Source of the DNA: Buxus sempervirens
Lineage: Eukaryota > Streptophyta > Magnoliopsida > Buxales > Buxaceae
Length of the DNA stretch: 64,000 nucleotides
Reading direction: 5' to 3'
Assembly: GCA_947561395.2 (NCBI GenBank)
Contig: OX387183.1
Coordinates: 62,045,915 to 62,109,914 of the forward strand
In this document: positions 50,301 through 59,840 of the stretch, in pieces
Layout of the letters: each line of letters opens with the position of its first letter
Position numbering within the stretch: position 1 is the stretch's first letter
Translations under genes and position numbers: made by a program
Notes under the pieces: model-generated
Databases searched by the model: none
Told to the model about the DNA's origin: nothing
Seen by the model: the letters and a program-made list of their open reading frames with translations, nothing else

Positions 50301-53146
50301 CAGCACTAAAACTGCCTGTGCATATCAATAACTTAACATTTACAAAACAGAAGTAAGGACTGACGTTTTTAAGGGCCTCTAATAGCTTACTTTCAGTTCT
50401 TCATCATATCCCACCAAGGAAAGTGCTGGTTCCGCATTACCATCACCAACCTTACCAAAAGTTCATTATTACTCAGCCAATAGGAATATAAATGAAGTAA
50501 AATAAAGAATGGTGAAATCGACATAAAGAAACTAACCAATTTAACAGCAGCACATTGGACCCTAGGAGGAATAGTATGAGACTGGATTTTGTTCAAAGGT
50601 ATTATAGTTACTCTTCTACGAAGTTTGCCATTCTGGAGCAGTTGCTTTCCAGTAGTTTCATCATCTACAACAATGTTAAATAATTTGCCCCCAGCCGCAA
50701 CCTGCACATGGACCCCGTAAAATTCCACACGTGTTTACCATCTATTAAGGTTGTACAATTTAAAATTGATTTTAACTCTCCCAGAACGAAACAGATCCAA
50801 GGATTTTATGCATATTAAACCTCTAAGGCAGTCGTAGTGGAGCTATCCTTGACCCTGATGAGCCTTGCAACCACTCCTTTCACCTTTGACCTATCAAAAT
50901 TTTTGATTGGATCATGGTAGGTGAAATGAACATTAGCTAATTTTGCAGAAAGAATCCGAACTTCATCTTTCAATCTCTGCACTGCCTCTAACTCGGCCTG
51001 CTGATCCTGCACAGAAATTTTCACAAGAACACTATTGATATGGATATGTGACCAAAGATTCAAAAGCAAATAAGACATCAAGGAAAGGTCATACAGACCT
51101 TTTGTAAAGCTTCCATCTGGCCCTCTTCATAAGGAAGACTTTCAAGTGCCATTTTAACATTCTCAATATCTTTTCTTCTAACATTAAGCTCATTCTCTAC
51201 AGAAATAGCTTCTTCATTCTTCGATATCAACATCTGCCTCTTCTCTTTTAGCTCTTTTTCGCAATGGCTAATTTTTGTTTTTAGCTGTTTAAATTCTGTT
51301 TCAGCATTCCCAACCGCGACCTTTGCATCAATTAGTTGATCTTCAAGGCATTTCTCCTCGTTTCGATTGCTTTTACCAGCAACCGCACCCTGAGAGAGTA
51401 ATTTATCTATAAGAGTGGTGTTTGCTAGCATAAAAGTAACGAAACAGAAATCCTACCTGATACTCCCTTTCAAACTCTTCTAATTCATTAGACAGCTTAT
51501 CCGCCCTTCTTTTCAAATCAGCTGCTCCATCTTCAACCTTTCTAACAGCATAGTCCTTCTCTTCTATATATTTTTTCAGGTCTTCAATACTTCTCATAAT
51601 CTGGCAATATCATTACTTGTAAGTTTAAAACATATGATCTTTAAAACTTAATGGCAAAAGAGATAGGAAAAACTGACAAACAAGGGAAAAAAAGAAAGGA
51701 ATAAAAGGGGAAAGAAAAAGAATAAGAAAAAGCAAAACAACATCACACCCGGTCCAAAATCTGCATTACCTTTGCAGCATTATTTTGTTCGGTCCTAAGA
51801 GATTCCTCTTGATTTTTCAGAACAGATGTCTCCCTCACAAGATCACGAGAGAGGGCATCTACTTTCTCTGACAAAGTCTTTACCTCTCCACCCGTGGTTG
51901 CTTCTTTCTCTGAAACCAAATGTGATATTTTTGCCTCCATTTCCTTGATCTCCACAAGTATTCTTTCTGCAGTAGCATCAATGTCTGCAATATTAGCCTT
52001 TATTTGTTCAACCCCACATACTGCACTATCTCTTATCTTCTCAGCTTGAATAAAATCATATGCAATGCAGAACCTTCTAAGTCGATCTAATTCTGCATTG
52101 CCATTGGCCCACTGCATGTACTGCATCCTTTCTTTCCTCAGCTTCTCCAGAGCAGGCAGTATTTCCTGGTCAAGAAGTTTATCAATCTCATCAACCTTGC
52201 TCTGTTTTTTCTCAAGTGTCTTCAAAGCAGCTTCCTTTTTTGTCTCATACATTCTTGTCCCAGCAGCCTCTTCAAGCATGGATAAAATCTCAGCAGGCTT
52301 CATGTTCAAAACTTTAGTGATGCGCCCTTGCATTATGAGAAAATGCGGATTGTTGACGTTAAGCTGCACAGAATGGAAAAGATTTTGAACACGACTTGGC
52401 TGTGCAAGATGTCCATTGATGAGGTATTTGTTCCTTCCACCGACGACAATCTACAGGGTAAATGAATACACATTCAAATAATAAAGTTTATAGTCAAAAC
52501 CTTGATTGCACAATTGAATCAAGAACCTTGAATAAATGTAATTGTGATATCTCCACTGACCAATGGAATTACATTGACACTCTTCATCGGATGATCATAT
52601 AAGTGATATGGTAGGTTATAGAAAAGAAAGAATCAAAGAGAATGATAAATTACTTCCACTGCATTCTTGATTGGAATGGGCTTCAAGCTTCCGATTTGCC
52701 TTTCCGGGAGTTCCCCATTGATAAATAGGGCAAATCTTAAGGCAGACAGAATAAAAAATACTCTAAAAAAAATCCACAAAATTTTAGTGCAAAAATAAGT
52801 TCGCCAATGGGAAAAGGGTTTGCAGTACCTGTCTCGTTACTGTGATCTCTTGACAGTCTTCGTAACCGAGAGGACTTCGGGTTTTGTCTGAATTGTCGAA
52901 GACAACGGAGACAGTTGCTTTCGTTATACCAGCTTGTCCTTGCTTGTAAACGAGTTCCTGAAGATTTGAAGCCCGGACCTGCTGCAGGTTCGTAATTCCC
53001 AAGACAAAACAAATGGAATCAAGGATGTTCGATTTCCCTGAGCCGTTAAGCCCCGTGATGGCATTGAAGTACGGATCAAAACCTGAAACCACCGTTCTGG
53101 TGGCATAGGACTTGAATCCCTCCAGGCAAATCTCTCTGATATACAT
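41325..53146 (-). CDS. SMC2: SMC2 condensin ATPase subunit
   Basis: Twenty exons on the minus strand: 53146-52829, 52450-51749, 51600-51457, 51389-51099, 51006-50821, 50701-50537, 50450-50391, 50100-50038, 48057-47966, 47617-47521, 47248-47132, 46977-46759, 45557-45417, 45344-45177, 45069-44885, 44715-44622, 44549-44461, 44303-44078, 42287-42213, 41444-41325. All are GT-AG and in phase: 3,552 nt, 1,183 aa (Arabidopsis SMC2 about 1,175). It starts [18 protein letters not shown]. Walker A is GLNGSGKS (residues 32-39), with [15 protein letters not shown] nearby. Two long coiled coils flank a hinge at roughly 515-675. The ABC signature LSGGQ is at 1090-1094, and Walker B LYILDE (1114-1119) is followed by VDAALD. 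SMC2 pairs with SMC4 in condensins I and II to compact mitotic chromosomes. The intact motifs argue for a working gene. Introns carry a LINE, an RTE remnant and an A-rich tract. Confidence 0.96.
42576..43563 (+). mobile_element. 5'-truncated L1-type LINE in SMC2 intron 18
   Basis: About 988 bp ending in an A-run and flanked by a 16-bp target duplication with one mismatch: ggagactggttaacct (42560-42575) and ggagactagttaacct (43564-43579). This is the signature of target-primed reverse transcription. Only the 3' part of the polyprotein gene and the 3' UTR remain. It is antisense to SMC2. Confidence 0.85.
42595..43225 (+). pseudogene. LINE reverse transcriptase C-terminal (zf-RVT) remnant
   Basis: Two overlapping reading frames together give the zinc-binding region found after plant LINE reverse transcriptases: a tail with [20 protein letters not shown] in the first frame, then [35 protein letters not shown] in the second. 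A frameshift near 42915 separates them and a stop follows, so it is dead. The CxxC-x(9-12)-H/C pattern is partly kept. Confidence 0.75.
45840..46260 (-). mobile_element. Decayed RTE-type LINE 3' fragment in SMC2 intron 12
   Basis: On the minus strand it contains 'catttaaagcaaagacctaa' and ends near 'caactagttgtgataatg' followed by a TTGTTGTTATTATT tail, the RTE terminus pattern. It is homologous to the copy at 18990-19330. In the same orientation as SMC2, non-coding. Confidence 0.5.
48430..49440. repeat. A-rich, degenerate repeated tract in SMC2 intron 8
   Basis: About 1 kb with very high adenine and almost no thymine runs on the plus strand (so U-rich in the SMC2 pre-mRNA). Phrases such as 'actataaaatacaaat' recur (about 48712 and 49328) among AGAAA/AATAAA words. 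It looks like a degraded minisatellite; no unit could be fixed. Confidence 0.5.
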
Positions 53147-53473
53147 GTTATCTTTCTTTGATATGTAAAACCCTAGAACGAGCGATGGAGAAGCTTATCG
53201 TTACAATATCGTAAAATAAGTAGAAGCCGAAACGATTCGGAGAACGAAGCCCTCAAATTGAAGAATCGTAGATGAAATCGAAGTTCCAAAAGCTTGCGCC
53301 GACTGTGGATCGAAGAAGATCTTCGAATTGGAACCGCTGGAACAGATGAGTGAGCCAACGAATCTACGGGGGACTTCTCGTGCTAGAAGATTCAGGTGAA
53401 TGCAGACGATTCGGAGAGGAAGTGGGGGGCAGATGATGAGCGGTCCGACAGCTTATCCGATTAGATGCAGAAA

Positions 53474-53481
53474 GCGGGAAA
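53474..53481 (-). promoter_or_regulatory. Candidate E2F site in the SMC2 promoter
   Basis: The minus strand reads TTTCCCGC, the plant E2F consensus, 328 bp upstream of the SMC2 start codon. E2F control would fit a cell-cycle gene such as SMC2. It lies only 47 bp from the edge of the MULE insertion. Confidence 0.45.
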
Positions 53482-53527
53482 ATGTTTCGTTGGATTTTTT
53501 CAAACGGGATAGCAACGCGTATTCACG

Positions 53528-53745
53528 CGGATGGCGGACTGTGGAGCTCCTATCTGCATTTTTATTTGGAGCTCCCACAGGATGTTGCCACGTGGACAAT
53601 TAAATTCACATGCGGCTCAACAGGCACCCGCAAAACAGAGTTAACGGAGTCAGCTAAAAAAAGATTTCAAATTTTGAATGCATCCCGCCTGGTTGAAAAT
53701 ATCAAAATCATCTTCACAATCCTCTTCCTCTTTCCTTACAAATTT
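53528..53745 (+). repeat. Left terminal inverted repeat of the MULE
   Basis: Matches the reverse complement of 57820-58035 with roughly three quarters identity by eye, through 'tcctatctgca', 'tttatttggagctcc', 'gccacgtg', 'cggagt(c/t)agct' and 'atcaaaa(t/c)catcttcac'. It contains a perfect G-box palindrome, CCACGTGG, at 53588-53595. Confidence 0.88.
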
Positions 53746-53895
53746 TGATGTTTTTTTTCTCTTTAATGTGGGTTATCAGTGATCTTGCAGCTTCCACCGT
53801 TCCCTAGAAACTTTGAGAGTTGAAAAGAAATTTGATGCTCTAATTCTTTTACGTCTCTCATCTCTGCTTGCGTATCTTCTCATCTCTCCCAGAAA

Positions 53896-54300
53896 ATGCC
53901 TATTAAGATGCCGAAAGGCCTCTCTTTCTCTGTAGATACGTGGAGTCGTTCAAAGAGGAACAGAAATCATTTCCTCACTCATGCCCACAAGGGCCACTGA
54001 ACTGGAATCTGTTTGTACTCTTCGTACCCTATTTACTCTACCCACATCACCAAAACCTTGCTTCTTCAACAGTATTCGCAGGTTCCACTTTGATTTTTCT
54101 GTTTGCTTTGTATTTTGTTAATCGAAGGTTCGTATTTTTTCCTCTTTAAAGGGTACCCAGTTTATTTTTTGTTCTTGGATTTGCGGTTCTCCAGCTTGAT
54201 CATTCATTTTTCGTTGTTATTGAGGTTGGAGAATCGGTGGTTATGGATGACCCAGACGGTGTTTTCTCGATTACGGGCTTCGACTCAAATCATTGCCCAG
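53896..54300 (+). pseudogene. Captured SNM1/Artemis-like DNA-repair metallo-beta-lactamase fragment
   Basis: Two exons with a normal intron: 53896-54081 and 54195-54300 (donor CAG|GTTCC, acceptor CCAG|CTT, next donor CCCAG|GTACC). Exon 1 starts MPIKMPKGLSFSVDTW and holds HFLTHAHKGH, where the family's H-x-H-x-D-H metal motif has lost its Asp (Gly instead). It is followed at once by an in-frame TGA, then YSSYPIYSTHITKTLLLQQY in the same frame. Exon 2 holds GESVVMDDPDGVFSITGFDSNHCP, matching the next family block (recalled from At1g27410-type proteins). The rest of the gene is missing. A Pack-MULE capture, retaining the donor intron, so taken from genomic DNA. Confidence 0.8.
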
Positions 54301-54390
54301 GTACCCATTTATTTTTCATTTCATGAAGGGTTTCATTGTGCTCGTATTTGCTTAAACTGATTTGTGGAGATGGCGACATTCCTTATCTAC

Positions 54391-54427
54391 CGGATGGCGG
54401 ACTGTGGATCTCCCACAGGATGTTGCA
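54391..54427 (+). repeat. Internal copy of the MULE terminal sequence
   Basis: Starts with the same first 19 bases as the left terminus (CGGATGGCGGACTGTGGA...), then jumps to 'tcccacaggatgttgc', skipping about 34 bases found between these parts in the full TIR. It lies between the two captured gene fragments. Confidence 0.75.
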
Positions 54428-54514
54428 CTTTTTTTTCTCTACGACTGTGAATCCACTTTTATCTTTTCCTTTGTTATATATATTTTAACTTGCTGTCCTT
54501 CATCTCGTTTCAAG

Positions 54515-54748
54515 GATTTCACGGTGGCAAGGACGTTGATAAGGCTCGGACAATTGTTCCAAGAAGATCCGTCGAAATTGACAAAGTTCTTGAATGAGGG
54601 ATATGGTTGTGTAAACTGAGTCCATGTAGTATGCAAAGAAGATGAAATAATCAATGAGGAATTGCAGCTGTCAACAATAGCGAACAGCAACTATGTCGTT
54701 GCCTCTTGGATATTGCATTTACTAAACAAAAATCCTTCATCTTTCTAG
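54515..54748 (+). pseudogene. Second captured exon-like fragment, possibly BRCT-like
   Basis: After an acceptor-like TTTCAAG, one frame reads DFTVARTLIRLGQLFQEDPS...GYGCVN, an in-frame TGA (54617-54619), then VHVVCKEDEIINEELQLSTI and NYVVASWILHLL to a TAG. The pattern 'hVVck...A...VVasWi..l' recalls BRCT domains, but this is weak. A 3' UTR-like AT-rich stretch follows to about 54950. Origin unknown; broken. Confidence 0.4.
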
Positions 54749-54949
54749 ACTCCCCACAATCAAAGGATGTGATGCCATGTAGTAGGAAGCTGTAATATAG
54801 GATTTGTGTGTTGTATTGAAGGTTGTAGTGGAGTACGTTTCTTCTGCTCTGTTTCCCTTGCAAGAAAGGAACAAAGACGGGGCTGATGAGCTCTTCTTTG
54901 TATTTGTATCTTTTGAATAGTTTAATTTAATGAAAAAAAAATGAAGTAT

Positions 54950-55826
54950 CATCTCGCCCATTGTCATTGCGGAACCTTTGCCATTTTTGCTGAAAGTCTA
55001 CAGTACCAGGCAATAGAAGCAACGAATGACAACTCTTAACTAACCTCTAAAAATCTCATAGACGGATTAAAAATGTTTGGGTTGTGGGGGGGGGGGGGGG
55101 GGGGGGGGGCGGGGGTGGTGGGGTGACAGAGGGGTAGGGGAGGCTGTGGCAGAGGGAGATGAAGCAAGCTCATCCCTGTGTTTGTCCAACCCAAAAGTTT
55201 CTATTAATTTTAACTTCCCATCCTCTTGATTTAATTCCCAGATATCTTTTGGTGGCTTACACGTTGAGCTTCAGACAAAAAGGAGCCATTAGAGTACTAA
55301 TAAAAAGAGAAAATTTGATAACAAGGGTACAAACTAAAAGAAATACAGGTAACTTTGGAAAAATAAAATGGAAGAAGTCTCCTTAGAATTTTCCCTCAAC
55401 CAAGTCTTGTGACAATCTCCTTCAGAGTGGCAAGCCATCCATGGAAAACAATGATCAATTACTTGTGAAGAAAACTTTAAAGAGGAAACACAAGCATCCA
55501 CATACACTAATACACGCCCGCACAAAATTTCACCAAAATTACAAACTCAACTAAACCTACAACCCATATTCGAATTTTCGAAATAATTTAAATTTCCTTC
55601 TTGCTAAGTATAGAGTAATTGAGCAATTCTTCAACCCGAAAATCTGCTCTCTGTTCTCTGGAAAGAAGTATGTACCAAGCATAGTCGAGGACAGATTCCC
55701 GACGAGTACAGGTTTGAAATGAAGATCTGATTTAATTCCTTTCCCTTCAGGTCATCATTCTCCGATATGCTTGATATCAACCAGCATAGATTGTGGTTGA
55801 ACGAGTGGTTTTCATGACCAAAACCA
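54950..55826. other. Unassigned MULE interior with poly-G tract
   Basis: Contains an uninterrupted run of about 24 G (55087-55109), which could form G-quadruplex structures or be a sequencing/assembly trouble spot. No gene is recognisable in the rest. Confidence 0.6.
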
Positions 55827-57469
55827 TGTTGTAATATTTAGGGGAAATACTGTTCTGTATTATCAAACAGGTATCAGAATACGAATGGAATTGGGTAAAC
55901 ACTTAAAACAGTATCAGATTATAGATGCACGAATATGAGAAGAACAGTCAAGACAGAAAGAAGCAACAGATCTAAGCAGAAACAAATGTAAACAGGATTG
56001 GAATAAACTTATCAGTCGAGGCGAGATTCAAAAATCTCTGTGCTTAAAGCCTTAAGCGTCCCCTGTAGAACGAATCTCCAGTGCGAAGGGTTGCTCGACG
56101 CTATGACTTCCAGCATTCAACGACAACAATGTCTCTCCAGTAATCCGCACAGAAATACTGGACAAATCGAACCACGTAGCAGTGTCACTCTTACTTTCAG
56201 AACAGAGAAGAAAAACACAGGCGTCAGAGGCTGTATTCTCTGATTTTCGTGTGTACCAAAACCCTAATCTCTCTCTTCTATATATAAGAGAGGAAACGAA
56301 CGTTTGTGTCTCTTAAGAGGCACACGTTCACACAAATAACGTTAATTAAAATTAATTAACGTTAACCCAACGGTTATAAAACCCAAACGATTGGAAAACG
56401 TTTTAGAAAGCAAAATAAAAAACGATTAAATTTAGCAAAAAAAAAGATAGCATCATCACACCACACCACGACACGACCGACCGACCGGACGGGCGGCGGC
56501 GGCGGCGCGCGCGCGCGTGATTCAAAGAAACCCCGACAACAAGGAACAGTGTCTCACTTTAGGGGTTGCACCCCTTTAGTTCCCTCTATTCAATATAAAC
56601 CATTAGTTCCCATTGAACAACTACCTCTGCAGTCCACACACTAGAATACCTGCTTTTAGGTTCTAATCGGGTTGGCGCCTATACGGCCATGCGCCTGCTG
56701 GTCTCGTGAGAGCTCTAGAGAATTAGCCCTAATTCTCAACAGAGGCGGCTCCACCTCTACACTCACATAGATAATTTCCATCAAGTGTGTAAACCGCAAC
56801 TAAAACACACCATCTATAAAGAATATGGAAACTATTAAGAGTTCAATGACTCAACCTCACATACGTTGCAGTTTTGCACTACTCACATCATAGGGATAGA
56901 TTTCTCACAAAGTAAATAACTTGTAGTGCTTCACAAACAACTCAGGTGACTTGTTCTTCCCATTGAACCTACTTCCTGGGATCGCCATTCACGTAGGTTG
57001 GGTTACTATCACGGGTTGTTTATATCCATGGGCTTTAGACCCATCCCCCTCGATGTGCTAATAACGAGCTTCTTGCTCAGAGGCTTTGTCAGTGGATCTG
57101 CCAGATTTCCAACTGACCTCACAAAAGTCAATGCAATTACCCATCACTGAGTAATTGTCTAATTATATTATGCCTCAATCTGATATGTCTCCTTTTACCA
57201 TTATAAATTTTATTCTGGGCTTTAGCTATTGCTGCCGGACGGGCGGCGGCGGCGGCGGCGCGCGCGCGTGATTCAAAGAAACCCCGACAACAAGGAACAG
57301 TGTCTCACTTTAGGGGTTGCACCCCTTTAGTTCCCACTATTCAATATAAACCATTAGAAGTTCTCATAAACTTCCAATGTGGGACTATTCATCCCACAAG
57401 AGACAAACACTAAAAGACAAAACACCAAGAGGAAATTTTGAGCCCTTAAAAATCATTAAAAATACAACA
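55827..57469 (-). mobile_element. Internally deleted Ty1-Copia retrotransposon nested in the MULE
   Basis: Starts TGTTG (55827) and ends CAACA (57469), flanked by identical 5-bp AACCA at 55822-55826 and 57470-57474. It reads on the minus strand. The 5' LTR remnant runs 57469-57235, followed directly by the end of pol (57232-57021), the 3' UTR, and a 3' LTR lacking its first part, from about 56606 to 55827. The LTR parts share 122 bp (56485-56606 and 57235-57357) with one substitution and a GGC-count difference. An intact LTR would be about 890 bp. The LTR contains a TATA-like TATATATA near 56280 and a (CGG)n/(CG)n tract. It cannot move by itself. Confidence 0.82.
57021..57232 (-). pseudogene. 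Copia pol C-terminal remnant
   Basis: Minus-strand translation gives NKIYNGKRRHIRLRHNIIRQ, then, after a one-base frameshift, VGNLADPLTKPLSKKLV and TSRGMGLKPMD. This is the invariable end of Copia RNase H ('...LADPLTKPL...'). All upstream pol and gag sequence has been deleted. Confidence 0.85.
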
Positions 57470-57819
57470 AACCACAACTCCCCCTATCTTCGATGAACGG
57501 AGAGCCGGAACCCGAAACCGAGAAAAAAAAAAGAAATGTCTAGTTTTGAGGAAGTTTTGACTTAAGACCTAGAAGTCAGCAGTTTGCTCTTGTGCAGCTC
57601 CTCTCTTAAATACCAGACCTCTCCTCCCCTTTTCCATTGGCTACCATGAAAGTTTGGTGTGATAAAAAGCTAAGGGGAAAGAAGTTAAAAGAAATATATA
57701 GAAACAGTGAAGGAACTGGAGAAGAAGAATAAGAAGAGTAACATATCAAAGTAAGGAGGGACGAAATGCTTGTTTGTCATCCATTTCTCGTCTGTAGCAA
57801 AAAGAGGAAAGAATATGGA

Positions 57820-58035
57820 AAGAAAGACGGAAAGATAGTGAAGATGGTTTTGATATTTCGATTTGGCGGGATTCTCATTTAAAATTTAAACCTTTTCAGC
57901 TAACTCCGTCAACTCCGTTTTGTACCTGACTGTTATTAAGGCTTGAGGTGTATGTGATCTTAGTGGTACACGTGGCAGAATCCTGTCGGAGCTCCAAATA
58001 AAATTGCAGATAGGACCTCCACAGTCTGCCATCCG
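57820..58035 (-). repeat. Right terminal inverted repeat of the MULE
   Basis: Reverse complement of the left terminus; begins CGGATGGCAGACTGTGGAGG on the minus strand. The G-box of the left copy is changed to CCACGTGT here. Confidence 0.88.
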
Positions 58036-58044
58036 GTATTCACG

Positions 58045-59219
58045 AGGATTATTAAATCACGTCGTTAAAGAAAATAGATATTTAATGATACTTTGAGGTT
58101 AGGGTACTAAAAATTTAATAATACTGATGAAATGACAAGAAATAAAACCTATATTGATAATTTTGCACCTTTTGTGCTGATTATTTAAAATTTAATAGCA
58201 AGATTTAGATTACCTTTTGGTAGGTCGGTTGAACATTTGCAACATTGACTCTAATGAAAAAACTAGACCCAATCACATGTACCCTAAGGACATTTTTGTA
58301 CTCCAAGGTAAAAATAAAACTTTTTCACTTTTAAATATAAATATGAAGGGGGGAAATTTGTCAATTGACACTTTCTCAATTATGGTTTTAATGATCAAAT
58401 TAACAATGGGGAGATTGTTTATATGCAAAAAACCTCAAGGTGGTAAATTGTATTTTAGAAACCTCAGGGAAAAAACTGGGATTGTTAGAAACCTTGATCC
58501 GTAAACTTTAAATATCCCTAATTAATATTCACTAGTACAAATTCGCTAATTTAATAATAATGCAACTTTTTCAATTTATTGAGAAATGAGTGACATAATA
58601 CTATTCATGGACCACAATAAAAGCACATTATTGTCCATTTCGATGGAGAAAATTACGGGCGTATTCCTCTTTCCAAAAATAGTAGCACGTAATTGTGATC
58701 TAATATGTTGAAAACCTGTAAAATTGCAATGTACACGCTAAATACTACTATAGTTATAGTCTATTTTGATAAGATGAGGATCTTAGTGTTAGAATGCATG
58801 TTGTCTGATGTATTTTATAGCCATATTACATGAATACTCTTAGCAAGTTGTAAGATAGTGGATGCAGGGGAATAGTCCTGCAATTATACAACTCTATGCT
58901 GTCCACAGTAAGGATAGAAGTTGGGAAACCATATATAGCGCAGCGGATGCACGTACTATTCACAATCATGCACACGGTAATGTTTGCATGTAAGATTGTT
59001 AATTTTTAGAGTGTTCATAATATAGAATCATGCTTTAGATTTCATGTATTCTAGGATTCGTGTGGTTGAATCTAGCTAGGGACATTATTATCATCATGAT
59101 ATATATATGCATATTTCTATTTGTGTGTTTATGTATAGGTGTCTATTATATGAAGCTAAGTGAACATTGCTCACTCGCATGGTGGACACTAAAGCGTTAA
59201 TTCAAAGATTTCATTGGTA
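58045..59219. other. Spacer, no gene seen
   Basis: AT-rich. The 95-codon open frame at 58217-58504 has a low-complexity Lys/Asn-rich product with no family pattern. Part of it ('aacctcaaggtggtaaattg', 'agaaacctcaggga') recalls the wording of the foldback family seen at 40788, so it may be a diverged member. Confidence 0.4.
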
Positions 59220-59351
59220 GAGTTCAAGCACGGTAGAGGAAGTGTCAATAGAGTTGCCGACGCTATTGCTAAAGAAAGACTTGGTTTGGAAGCAGGTGAA
59301 GAATTTGTGACAGGAAGTTACCCAGTTTCCATCAATAGGTTGATCAACTAG
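59220..59351 (+). pseudogene. RNase H-type fragment of a LINE or related element
   Basis: A 43-codon stretch, EFKHGRGSVNRVADAIAKER...SINRLIN then stop, matches the C-terminal end of plant RNase H-like domains linked to LINEs (usual pattern 'V.R..N.vADalAkeg'). The upstream part is not recognisable, so only this tail survives. Confidence 0.6.
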
Positions 59352-59840
59352 GAATATAAATTGCAAAATGCTTTCTTAACCGAACCAAAAAATAATCGTT
59401 CATTTTAATTTCATTTAATCTTTTGTTTTAATTTTGAAAGGCTGATATTTGTCCGTTGGTTGTTAACAACTGATCATTAAATTTGAATTTCGATCTCATA
59501 TCATACTATATGAAGGAGGAACTAACAAATAAAGGGTAGAGAAGAATTCGAAGTCAATTTCATTATAGAGGCGAGAAGCATTAATTTTCTGGTGAAACGA
59601 ATTGATATTCACTTTTAGATAATATTTTGGTATGGATAGCAATAACAAGAAACAAAGAAAGAAAGAAATTTCCTGGAAAAAATAATGTGACTGTGAGTCA
59701 CCTGTCTTGATCGCACAGGATCTGAACTCTCTCCCAATCCAAATCCACGGCGTCTTTCCACTTTCGAACGTAGGCTAAATGACCACGTCGACGCTTTGAA
59801 AGTTTAGCACTTATTAAAGATGTGAATCTTTTTTGAGCCA

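Larger units (their letters stand above)
53528..58035. mobile_element. Pack-MULE: non-autonomous Mutator-like element carrying gene fragments
   Basis: A 4,508-bp element flanked by the identical 9-bp sequence GTATTCACG at 53519-53527 and 58036-58044; nine bases is the typical MULE target duplication. Both ends start CGGATGGC(G/A)GACTGTGGAG and are inverted copies of each other for about 200 bp or more. No MuDR-type transposase was found. Inside lie two exons of a DNA-repair metallo-beta-lactamase gene, another exon-like fragment, an unexplained 54.9-55.8 kb stretch, and a nested Copia element (55827-57469). Without the Copia insertion and its duplication the element is about 2.86 kb. It begins 381 bp upstream of SMC2. 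Confidence 0.88.

Noticed and set aside
55822..57474. Treating 55827-56741 as one intact solo LTR
   Set aside because: TGTTG/CAACA also bounds that segment, but no matching duplication follows 56741 and the sequence from 56606 to 56741 is not shared with the 5' LTR; the 57469 end has both CAACA and the AACCA duplication.
58217..58504. 95-codon open frame
   Set aside because: Low-complexity Lys/Asn-rich product in AT-rich DNA; part of the sequence resembles a repeat family.
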